Positions 45,773 through 55,349 of a stretch of DNA of 64,000 bases are shown piece after piece. Source of the DNA: Marvania coccoides (taxonomy: Eukaryota; Chlorophyta; Trebouxiophyceae; Chlorellales; Chlorellaceae). The notes below the pieces were generated by a model that was not told the origin of the DNA, did not search any database, and saw nothing but the letters and a program-made list of their open reading frames with translations. The first letter of the stretch is position 1. Every line of letters begins with the position of its first letter. The position numbers were made by a program, and so were the translations under genes. The stretch spans positions 2,802,001 through 2,866,000 of the forward strand of contig OY978098.1 in assembly GCA_963854735.1 (NCBI GenBank), given 5' to 3'.

Positions 45773-47722
45773 TTAGAACAGCAGTGCCAGGAGGCCGCTG
45801 AAGACCATGAGCCCAGCAGTAGCCTTGGTCGCGGCAGAGACAGGAGGGGGCGGGGTGGAAGTGACCACAACAGCCGCCGGGGGAGGGCTCAGAGCGACGA
45901 CCGGGGGAGGCTGAGTCGCCGTGGGGGGAGGGGGAGAGGTCACCGCCGGCGGGGGAGGGGAGGAAGCAGTCGGAGGAGGGGGGGCGGCAACAGGTGCCAC
46001 GGCCGGAGCCACTGAGGGGGCCAAAGCGCCGCCGCACTTGCTTTGCACCCATGCCGCCATCTGTTCCTTGGGCACGGGGTTCTTAGACCAGTCCAGCAGC
46101 TGGCGCATGGTCAAAAAGTAAACGTCAGGCTTGGCCAGGGCGTAGTCAAAGAACCTGCGGGCGCCAGCGATGCGCTCAGGGGTGAACCAGCCGAGATGCA
46201 CGTAGAAGGGGAGGGGAGCGCGGTTGCCGTTGTAGGCAGCGTCGAAATTGGTCTTCATGACGAGATCCACGGGGCGGGCCTCGCCGTTGCCCTCGCTGTC
46301 TGCGCCAGGGTCCATGCCATAGCTCTGGTCGTCGTAACGGATCTCCCACACAGGTATCTCCCAAAGTCCGGGCCATCTACGATAGAAAAAGGGGGAGGAA
46401 AGGGCCTCATTAGCTCGGTGCTTCTACTGCATAACGGTCAAAATTATGAAGAGAGCTTGAAGTCCGAATGTCCGTAAAAAAAATACTTACGATTCGTTGT
46501 AGTCGCAGGCCTGGAAGCTATCATTCGGAAAGCAAGAAGGATCCGCCATGCCATTGTCCAATGAGAAGGGAAACGGCCGGCTAGAAGAAAAGTTTCGATC
46601 TCCGTCAGCATCGAACGTGTTGGAGCTATCATACATGAAGCCTGCCTCTGACATCACCTATGGAAGAAAGATTCAGATGCAAAAGAGGTGAGGCAAAAAA
46701 AATCAACTTGATTAATATTTGGGGCGGCACATGGGGACGCCAAATCCTTACCGCGCGGGACAGGGGGGTGCTGGTGAGATAGGTGTTGCGGAAGCCAACA
46801 ACCTCATCAACGGGGAGTCCGCAGGTGTTGACTAGGAAGTCACGGCCGCCCACAATTTCCCTGGCCATTGTTGCTTTAGGCGTCTTGAGGCTGTTTTCGG
46901 CGTGGGTGACAGTATGCGATGCAAACTCATCGCCGAGGTCGTAGAGCTTCTTAATTTCAGTGCATGACGAGCCATCGGCCAGAGTAAACCAGGTTACGGG
47001 TAATCTGCATTGAGAAGCTTGGGAATATCCTGCGAGCATTTCTTGCATCTGCGTCACGACGGGGGTAGCCACCTAAAAATTCACCAAGGAAAAGTGCAGT
47101 GTTTAGGATGAGAAGTGACAGAATATCTATAGTTAAGAATTGAATGCGGGAGGAGAACAAAGCAATGCTGCAGAACTTGAAAATTTTCCAAAAGCAGGAA
47201 GAAAGGGGGAAAAGAGCTGCAGAGAGCTGCAAATGGAACTGGAACACACATCATCATCATTGGTGATCAAAATGATCTGGGGCATGGACTCGAGGGGGAG
47301 CGGAGGCTGGGCGGTCGCGCAGGCGCAGTCCGGAAGAACGCACGCAGCAGGGTCGCACGTGTACCACTCAGGGGGAGTGTAGCCTGGAGCGTCAAAAAGA
47401 TGTGCGGGGGTTATATAACGTTGTATTCTTGAAAGGAAGGAGAGAAGCAGTTAGGGCAGCATTTCAACTATGGTGGAACCAACTATTCGGGAGGGTGCGC
47501 CACCGAATTAATTCAGAACAATATAAGATGATGTCGAATTGATGCGAATGTAGCAGAGCAATTTAGTACAGAATCGAGGAAAGATGCGCCCACCCGTCAT
47601 CTAATCAACCGTCAGTTTATGTGGGAACAAACTAGGTAACCAAATAGAGCAAGAGCAATGCGTTTATACTTACTCTGGGAGAGTCCGACCAAAGCGGCCA
47701 GACAGAGGGCGGCCAGCACGCG
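45773..47722 (-). CDS. Secreted polysaccharide deacetylase 1 with GPI-like tail
   Basis: Five exons: 47674..47722, 47250..47383, 46752..47072, 46491..46657 and 45773..46376; 424 residues. NodB-fold (CE4) enzymes remove acetyl groups from chitin-type or other wall polysaccharides. A signal peptide (MRVLAALCLAALVGLSQ) is followed by a Cys-rich stretch (WYTCDPAACVLPDCAC). Motif 1 is ITNDDDV, holding the catalytic/metal Asp pair; motif 2 SHTVTH supplies the two His; motif 3 is GFRNTYL, where the usual Pro is replaced by Thr. After the domain a Pro-rich linker (PPPPTASSPPPP type repeats) leads to a hydrophobic C-terminus (GLMVFSGLLALLF) typical of GPI anchoring, so it probably sits on the wall or plasma membrane. 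A relative lies at 59905. Substrate unknown. Confidence 0.9.
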
Positions 47723-48398
47723 CATATTAATTTGATTGAATAATAGAATGAATCACACGCGTCTTGGAACTAAGATTCCCGCAGTCTGCCGCAATTTCGA
47801 TTCTTCTGCCAGTTGAACCAGTAAATTATAAATACAACTCACAATTTAACGGGCCGCGTGTCTAACCGTTTTCTGGCGCTCCTTTCTTTATTTCCGTCGC
47901 GCAGCATACAGAGCGGGATGAAAAAACTGGTGAGAAGTCACCTAACTCTGAGCTACGAAAAAGTACAGAGAAGATTCACCACGGGAGCTTCTCTGTTACT
48001 ATCCTAATAAAAATAATATAATACTCAGCACGGTTGAGAGTGTTTGAGAATGCATGGACAGGAACACGGAACACTATTGTCAGCTAGTAGTTGCTCTCCA
48101 GTACAACCTAATAGCTCTTCTTCTTTGGCCTTTTCCCCCTCTGCAGCAGGCTATCTGCCAATGGCAATGGGTTAAAAAAATGAGAGGAACCAAACAACAG
48201 GGTACCAAATCAAACTGAAACTGAAACATTAAAATGGGTCCATTTGCTACTTACTGGTTCGCAATGGCGAGAGAGGGAGCGAAAAAGAATCAAGAACGAA
48301 AAATACAGTAGGAGTAGGAGTACTTTTTGGGGAGAGAAGAAAGAGGGAAAAAATCGACAAATAATAAAGATTATAAGTACGACACTGCAGCACTCTTG
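47723..48398. other. Intergenic stretch
   Basis: 676 bp upstream of deacetylase 1 and downstream of the transferrin-like gene. AT-rich with no convincing open frame or element. Confidence 0.5.
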
Positions 48399-50705
48399 TT
48401 ATATCCGCTGGATCTCTTTGACCGCGTCCTGGTACCTCTTCCACCCCTCGCTCTTCTGCCGCTTAAAGTACATCACTAGCCCGGCGGTGAGGAGCCCGCC
48501 CACAACCACCACGCTCACCACCACTATCGTGATGATCACAGGCAGGGACAAGCCGCCGCCGCCCTCCCCTGCCGCCTCCACCTCCACCTTGCCCAGCACT
48601 TTATCCACCGAAAACATCGTCGCCTTGAACTCTTTGCCCAGGTAATCGTCCGCTGACTTGGTGTAGGGCGTCAGTCGGATGGCGCCCTGGGTGATGAGCG
48701 CAAAGGGCGGGACCCCCACGTTGGTGCCGGCAGCCATGAACACAGGGTTGTCCCCTGCCGCCACCAGAAGACTGATCATAGCCTTGCCCTGTTCGCTGTC
48801 CGCCCAGGTGGGCGTCGCGATGAACGCGTGGCTGGGGATGTAGCCCATGTTGCACTTTGGGTCCGTATACATGTTGACGCTCTGGCAGATCTCCTCTGCT
48901 TTTGTGGCGCCGGGGCACACCAGCGACAGCGGCAGGTCGGAGGGCAGGGTTTGCAGCAGGGACTGCAGGTGGGTGGTATGTGCGAATTGGGTTAGTACTA
49001 TAGATGAATAGAGCAAGAAAGCGGCAAGCCAGGAGGGAAAAATGAAGAGAAAACTATAGAAGTTGAAATGAAATGAAGAGTGTGGTCCTCATCGTTTTTA
49101 AGAAATGCAACACTATGCCATGCATTCAAGTCCCAGAAGAAATGAACAGGTAGTGGGCAGATGTCATTGACCAGCGTTAGGTATGCCAAACAGAGAGCAA
49201 GCAGCAGGTGGCAATTATTTGAATTTTTGTCGTTTCTTTCTTACCCTTCGTTTTCCTGCTGGCGTCGGCGGCGCGGGCGTGACCGGGTCATCAACAAAAT
49301 AGTCGTCATAAGGGATCACAGGAGGGGAGGCGCCTGCGCCAGGGGGCGTTTCTGTGGGGGCGGGTGGAGTGGTCGGCGCCTCATCGGCCTTTGTGCTCTC
49401 CTCAGGCGGCGGAGCCTTTTCGTTGCCATTATCATTGCCAGGCTTGGGCGACTTGTCGTTCTTCTCAGGTGGGGGAGAGGGCTTCTTTTCATCCTTTCCT
49501 GCGTCGGGTGGCGGCGCTGCAGGGGTGTCAGTGGGCGCGGCAGGAGGCTCGTCGTAATTGTATGGGTCCACCGGGGGGGAACCTGTTGCGGGAGGGGTGT
49601 CGACGGGAGCCGGAGGGGGAGACAGCGGGACAGCCCCAGCACCGGTGGCGGGGTCAATGAACGGAAACTCGGTGAATGCAACGATGTCTGCAGGAGCAGA
49701 CAGACACTCCAGCGCGCCGTTGACGCCGTAGTACTTTGCGTCGGTGGCGCAGGTGGAGTCCTCTGAGCACGATTTGCACATGTCCTTCCACACAGCAGTG
49801 GTGCCCAGGGTGGGGAAATTTGGATAGAACCCGGGGGCGCAGATCTGCAGTGGGGTATTGGCAGCGGTTAGAAAAGGAGAAACAAGTTGCTTAAATTTGA
49901 CTGCATACTTTGAATTGAAGCAGCGGAGAAAACATTTTTTTTCATTTTTTCTTCTCACCTTTCCGAAGTACCCTGTCACGGCCTTGGCGTCGTTCTGAAT
50001 TTCAGGGTTGTCAGTGAGGTTGACGTATTTCATGCCGGCGTCTGCCAGCTTGCCCAGGGGCACCTGCCACCCGCCATCCCTCTGGTACCCAGCGAAGCAG
50101 GCGTCCATCTTTTTCAGCAGCTCCAGCGGAGGCTTAAACTCCAAATTCTTCAAGTTGAGGCACCGGAAGGATACCATGGCTGCCACCGCGTACGCCTTGC
50201 GATGCAGCATCTCCGGATCGTCGTAAAAGGTCTCGCTGACGACCGGGCGAAAGCCATAGGCCTTTCCGTCGTAAATGCCCTTTGCCGTCACCTTGGCCAG
50301 CTGCGCCGCCCCATCGCGCACCAGGTTGAAGCACGCCTCCTCCGTGCCCGCCAAAATGCACTCAAACTTCACGGTGGCAGCTGCAGGGTCGGCCAATTGC
50401 AAGGCCTCTGAGCAGCTGCCGGTCTGTGTGTTGGGGTCCACGGGCAGGCACACGGTGATAACTGGGACCGCGGAGGGTGCGGGAGGGGTAAGCGCTTCTG
50501 GTGGCGTCACCGGAGGGGAGGATGCGGGGTCCACAGGAGGTAGCTGCGAAAAAAGGGCAAGCAAGATTGCTCACTTCGGAAAATGGGAAATTTGTGCAAA
50601 GCAGCAAAGACGCACTTGATCCTGATGAAGTTTTCTCCCATTTAATGCATCGGCGTGACACACAAAGGCGAGGGCGACGACAAAAGCCCAGCCAAAGGAG
50701 CGCAT
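48399..50705 (-). CDS. Single-lobe transferrin-like membrane protein with proline-rich insert
   Basis: Exons 50616..50705, 49959..50543, 49245..49844 and 48399..48962; 612 residues. A signal peptide (MRSFGWAFVVALAFVCHADA) and Pro-rich linker precede one transferrin lobe: ITVCLPVD, FECILAGTEEACFNLV, KGIYDGKAYGFRPVV, CFAGYQRDGGWQVPLGKL, ICAPGF, CKSC, YYGVNGALECL, ADIVAFTEF, then LVCPG and GYIPSHAFIA. Spacing of Cys and Gly matches transferrins. Of the iron ligands, only the last His (PSHA) and the anion-site Arg (GYQRDGG) can be aligned; the Asp and both Tyr positions appear as Lys/Ala, Ala and Val. About 135 residues, mostly Pro-rich, are inserted between VAFTEF and LVCPG, inside the lobe. A transmembrane helix (near 565-590) and a basic cytosolic tail end the protein. 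Algal transferrins (Dunaliella) aid iron uptake; here binding is doubtful. Confidence 0.82.
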
Positions 50706-51341
50706 TTTATTATTTTACAACCTCCACACGCCGCGTTGAAGAAGTGCGGGCTGCAACGACCAGCAAATCCTATTAGTTTTAATTGTAAAAATGTTGATTA
50801 TATAAAAACAGATATTAGGCACATTTTCGATCCCCCTAACGAAAACGGTTTAGCAGGCGCTAACCTAAATTTTTTCATATCTAAATGGAGGCCAGCGGGT
50901 ACAATTTTGGAGGGAAATTGCCGGAAATGGAATTGATCCAGCAGCGGGGCTGAAAACACATGCATTGAACTCGTGGTCATCAGCGCCATGAGGTTTTTGC
51001 AAGAGGGGGGAAGAGCACTGTCGTCGCCCTGAAAATTCCACACCGCCAGTTTGCTGCATGCAGCAGCAAGGCCCTCAGAAACAGCAGCACGCTGGTGTGA
51101 TCAGCACTGCCAATTTGGCCTTCATGCATTGCTGTCTTGCAAGAACTGATTTCGTACGGCCCAACACAGGCTTCGGCACCTAAAACTGAGCGCAGCTGAC
51201 TCGATTTCCACTTATTAAGCCCGATTACATTTCTTTTTGATAAAACATGCAGGCATGCAGGAAATGGGGGCAACAGGAATGCGAACGGATTTGTATTTTG
51301 TCTTCACGCGTCCACGTGGGCCAAAAAATTCCATTCCAGTT
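50706..51341. other. Intergenic stretch
   Basis: 636 bp. A minus-strand open frame of 97 codons (50980-51273) shows no family features. Upstream region of the transferrin-like gene. No gene supported. Confidence 0.5.
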
Positions 51342-51557
51342 TCAAGCTAGGACCACCAGCTGCACGCAGCGCTTCGCAAACTCGCCCTGCAGCTTGGAGG
51401 CGAGCCCCAGCTCGGAGGTACACACCGGCGTGAAGTCGGTGGGGTGGATGAGGGGCAGTGTCCTCTTCTTCTTCTTCTTGCCGTCGAGGAACTTGTGGAA
51501 GTCCTCGATGGGCCCTTTCGTGGTCGAGAAGTTGGGAGGGGTGTCTCCCAGGAGCAT
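51342..51557 (-). pseudogene. Truncated 1-Cys peroxiredoxin fragment
   Basis: A 71-codon frame with an ATG matches only the first third of 1-Cys peroxiredoxins: LLGDTPPNFST, a damaged segment with five Lys and an Arg (GKKKKKR) where 'DSWGILFS' is expected, then HPTDFTPVCTSELG with the peroxidatic Cys, and EFAKRCVQLVVLA before a stop. Nothing resembling the remaining two thirds of the fold appears in the next 600 bp on either strand. I read this as a partial duplicate or dead copy. A very short functional protein is possible but unlikely because the thioredoxin fold is incomplete. Confidence 0.75.
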
Positions 51558-52236
51558 GGTTGCTGTTAGAATGCGTTTTTCAGGAGGTAGCGTGCTGATA
51601 GGGGTGTCTCCAGCATAGCAAAGTTTTGAGCTCCGTTAATATTGAAGGCGGAGCTGCGAAATATGCTTGTTCAAGAGGAAAATATTTAGGCAGGTCTACA
51701 GGTTGACAGTTTTATCGTATATCTGGTGCAGAATCAACGCTTCTTAATTTTGGAGCGAGAGAAAATGATGTTGGTTGGAAGGCGCTCCGAATTTCGGTAA
51801 AAGTGGAAAAGAAAAAGGTCAAATTGGCTCGCATTCCGACAGCAAAGGGCTAATTTCAATAAGGTTTACAGGTTTATACATCGTTATATAATGGTGGCAG
51901 GTTTAAGTAAGAAAGCGCCATGCAAATAAATATGTATTTTTTTCATATTTTTCATATGCATGAAGATGTTCAAAGCAGAGCGATCTTTGAGCCTCAGCAA
52001 TCTCAGCTTGCGCTTCATTCTTTGTGTCACCAACCAAGAATTCAAATTCAACATGTCGTTCTTGGTCTGTTCAGCTTCATGGCGCTTCGGCCTGGCCAAC
52101 AATAACGTTGGAGGCAGGATAAAGGCGGGTTTATGAAGCCTACAACGCTCTTCTTCGTGCAATATCAAATTACAATTATTATTGGAGCTCGCCTTTCCGC
52201 CCCTCTTCTCTCTTCCTCTCTTCCACACGCACAAAA
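51558..52236. other. Intergenic stretch
   Basis: 679 bp, AT-rich, upstream of the small secreted protein. Short open frames are without features. No gene supported. Confidence 0.5.
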
Positions 52237-52583
52237 ATGGCCAAGCTTGCTGCCTTCATCCTGGTCGCGCTCGTAGTGATCAGTGGCTCCTTCAGCCCAG
52301 GTAAGATATTCAGACAATTTTCCTCCTCCAAGGGCCAGGTCTGGTCTGGCCTTCGAATTCCTCTTATGAAAGTTATCTGCTCTTTTGCCTATCGCTTCAT
52401 GCAGCCGAGGCGACGGTGGGAAAGCTGTTGGAGAAAATTGTCGCTGTGAGCGGCCCTCGCGTTGATGTCTCAGCCGTTCGCCACCCCCTGGGAGACCTAA
52501 GCGGTCTTGGCGGCCTGAGCGGTGCTGCTGCTGGCACTGGTGTAAGCAATCTCCCCCTGCTTGGCGCTCTTGGTGGAAAGTAG
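52237..52583 (+). CDS. Small secreted protein of unknown function
   Basis: Exons 52237..52300 and 52405..52583; 80 residues. The first 24 residues are a clear signal peptide (MAKLAAFILVALVVISGSFS, cleavage probably before AEATVG or within SPAEA). The mature part of about 56 residues begins with a short charged helix (VGKLLEKIVAV) and ends in a Gly/Leu/Ala-rich stretch (LSGLGGLSGAAAG, LPLLGALGGK) with no cysteine. The donor (cccag|gtaag) and acceptor (catgcag) are strong and the phase fits, and a signal peptide plus intron argues for a real gene. I recognise no family. The Gly/Leu repeats suggest a structural or membrane-active peptide, but that is a guess. Confidence 0.65.
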
Positions 52584-52974
52584 AATATTGAATATTTTTA
52601 TCTCTTCACCACTTCTGGATTTATATTTTCCCCTCGCCTGATAACGCCGCCGCCGAGTTCATCTCATGATCGCCTTAACATTTCCTCCACAGACACACTC
52701 ATACTTTCGTGATGTGGACGCAACCATTACTCATCCTTCTTTCTCATAAATTAATTGAAAACTTGCTGACGGCGTGTTTTTAGGCCTATTGCGTTGCCCC
52801 GCCGCCGCGCCTTAACACTCAGTTAATAGTCAAAAGAAGGAATTAAAATAATTCAAAGGGGCTGCTAATCACAAAAGTCACAAAGTAGCGAAACGAAGGG
52901 AGAAGGCAGCAAAGAAAGGCAAGACAGACCGCAGCAACGGCACCAGTTAACTAACTCTGCTCTGATTTATCGTA
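52584..52974. other. Intergenic stretch
   Basis: 391 bp between two 3' ends. AT-rich, nothing recognisable. Confidence 0.5.
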
Positions 52975-55008
52975 TTAAAGGAAATTGGGCTGGCCGATGC
53001 TCGCTCTGAGCCTGTTCCACTGCTTCCCGCGGGGGTCCACCCGCCTGGGCGCCTGGATGACCACCGGAATGGGGAGGTAGACGTAGTGGGTGTTGACCAG
53101 ACCAGCAACGATGCCGGTGAAGCCGGCAAAGGCGGCGTGCACGGCGTTGTGGGCCAGCACCTTGCAGTAGATGCGGTCGCCAGAGGTGGTGGGAATGGAG
53201 CGAATGATGTAGCCTACGCATGGAAAAATTCATAAATTGTTTTAAACTATAGCCCTCTTGAGATGCAAATATTTGTATATATAACTATATAACGGCTACT
53301 CACTGGGGTCGATGTACTTAATGTCCACGTCCTTGACCTTCTTCTTGATCTCGCCCTTCAGCCACGCCCCGATGTCCTGCAGGATGGGGTTGCCAGAGGC
53401 ATCGGTGCCGGTGTGGTCGCCCTGCAGCAGGTCCTGCCCGGCGCCCTCAGCCACGCAGATCACGGCGTGGCCCTTCTCCATCAGCACCTTCTCCAGGTAC
53501 GCCAGCATGCCGTTCTCGCCGTTCACCTTGAACGGCACCTCGGGGATGAGGCACTGCAGCCGGGAGGGAGAAAATATGAACAGAGTGAAAGAAAGTATAG
53601 AAACGCCTCTTTATAAAAATAACTAATAAAAATACATGCTGTGAATAGAATCAAAGATAAAAATGACTGAAAAGTCGTGTAAATAATGCATATATTATAT
53701 CACAATTAAATCCTATACTTACAATGTCTACCATGCCAGAGGCCATGGAGGCGTTGACGGCGATGAAACCAGACTGGCGGCCCATCACCCGTACGATGCC
53801 CACCCCCCTGAACGCCGAAGAAGCCTCCACCTTGGCAGAAATCAGCGCCCGCTGCGCCTCCTCCACCGCAGTGTCGTAGCCAAAGCACTTGTCGATCAGC
53901 AAAATGTCGTTGTCGATGGATTTAGGCACGCCCACAACCGCGCAGGGTACTTTGCACCGCGCCAGCTCCTGCTGGATGGCCGCTGCGCCTGCATTGCCGC
54001 CGTTGCCGCCCACCACAAACAGAATGTCAATCCCGCGAATGTCGATCTGCTTCACGATCTTGTGGATGTCTGCACCGCCTCGAGAGGTGCCCAGGATGGT
54101 GCCGCCCTCTAGGTGGATGCCCTCCACCGTCTTCTCAGTCAGCACGACGGGTTTATACTTTTTATCGTAAAACCCGCGGAAGCCGTATCGAACGCCCAGA
54201 ATATTCCCGTCTGGCACGCCGTAGTCCACGCACTTGTTCACCAGCCCCTGCACCACGTCATTCAGCCCAGGGCACAGCCCACCGCAGGTCACAACTGCAG
54301 CAGAAATGGCCAATTCATAGGTTCAACACCGATTTTGAGGGGAGGGGTCACCAAAAATGCACGGAAACCGACTCACTGGCAACCTTGGTTTCTTTGGGGT
54401 TGAAATAGATGGTCTCCCTGGGGCCCGCGCGGTATGCCCAGGTTGGCAGCGGGATGCACATCTGCTCACTCGGAGGCCCATCCTCGTACATATCCAGAGA
54501 GTCACCAGCATGCACCACCCGCAACCGCGTCTCCGCGTCGCTATCAAACCCCATGCACCCCGCGCCGGCGCTGTCTGAGGAGGCAAAGCGCAGCGCAGTC
54601 AGCGCCACACGGTCGCCGTCAGACACAAATCCGCCGCCAAAGTTGTTGTTGGTGATGAAAGGAGAGGGCCTGGGGTGGAATGAGGAGTAGTAACGAAGGT
54701 GTCAAAGAAAGAAAAATGTAGGAGCACGGAGGCCCCCCTCGGCGTTGAGGGTTCACTATTGGTTAAATGCCTCACATGGGGAACAGCTCGTCGTGAAGGT
54801 TGGGGATCTCCAGGACGTCGTTGCTTGACAGATCATCCGGTGCCCCGATGGAGAAGTCTGCGACGGCGGCGTTCACTCGCAGCATAGGGTAGAGGCTGCG
54901 GGAGGGCGCTGCGGGGGCAGGCGAATGCTGCCTGGATCGTAGCGTCTGGGCGCCGCTGCAAATGTGAAATTTGGAGCGCAGCGCGGGAAAGGCGGTGGCA
55001 AAGGCCAT
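52975..55008 (-). CDS. PFK: ATP-dependent 6-phosphofructokinase, plant type, probably plastidic
   Basis: Exons 54776..55008, 54377..54669, 53723..54294, 53304..53553 and 52975..53213; 528 residues. Phosphorylates fructose 6-phosphate, the committed step of glycolysis. The first 50 residues (Ser/Arg/Ala/Pro, no acids) look like a plastid transit peptide. Plant-type blocks: TYFNPKET-like [49 protein letters not shown] with the catalytic Asp, [21 protein letters not shown] and CLIPEVPF, then [17 protein letters not shown]. The ATP/Mg loop reads GGNGGNAGAA near residue 270, where plant ATP-PFKs usually have GGDGTQ; the Mg-binding Asp is replaced by Asn. Activity may thus be altered. Head to head with the glucan phosphorylase, start codons 341 bp apart. 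Confidence 0.93.
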
Positions 55009-55349
55009 CCTTGGACAGATGAACGCCTGGCTTTGATCTCAAAAAGATGGAGCTGAAACCTTTATTAAAATGACCTTGTTAAGCCATGCGCCCCGTTTTG
55101 GCGAGAGCGGCTGGATGTAAATCAATGTTTAGTATATTCAAAAAATTGAAAGCCCTTTTGGGCTCGTTCCAAAAATAGTCGAGGGCAAGCCTGAAAGAAA
55201 AAAAAACATTTTCGACAGGGTTTTTTCAGCGTTTCGACACAAACCCAAAAGCTACTTTTGTGTGAACATTCAGTGTACATTCTCCAAAAGACTCCCCCTG
55301 CGATCTTGGCTCTAGCAGGCGGCGCAACTTACCTTTTGAAGATTTTCCG
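55009..55349. promoter_or_regulatory. Shared divergent promoter of PFK and glucan phosphorylase
   Basis: 341 bp between the two start codons. It contains an inverted repeat AGCCC-TTTT-GGGCT at 55151-55164 and two direct copies of TTTCGACA at 55210-55217 and 55232-55239, 22 bp (about two helical turns) apart. No TATA box is obvious in either direction. Functional meaning is inferred from position only. Confidence 0.55.

Noticed and set aside
47960..47985. Partial match to a U6 snRNA core (acagagaagatt)
   Set aside because: None of the other U6 conserved blocks are nearby; chance 12-base match.
50980..51273. 97-codon minus-strand frame as the missing part of the peroxiredoxin
   Set aside because: None of the later peroxiredoxin motifs appear in it.
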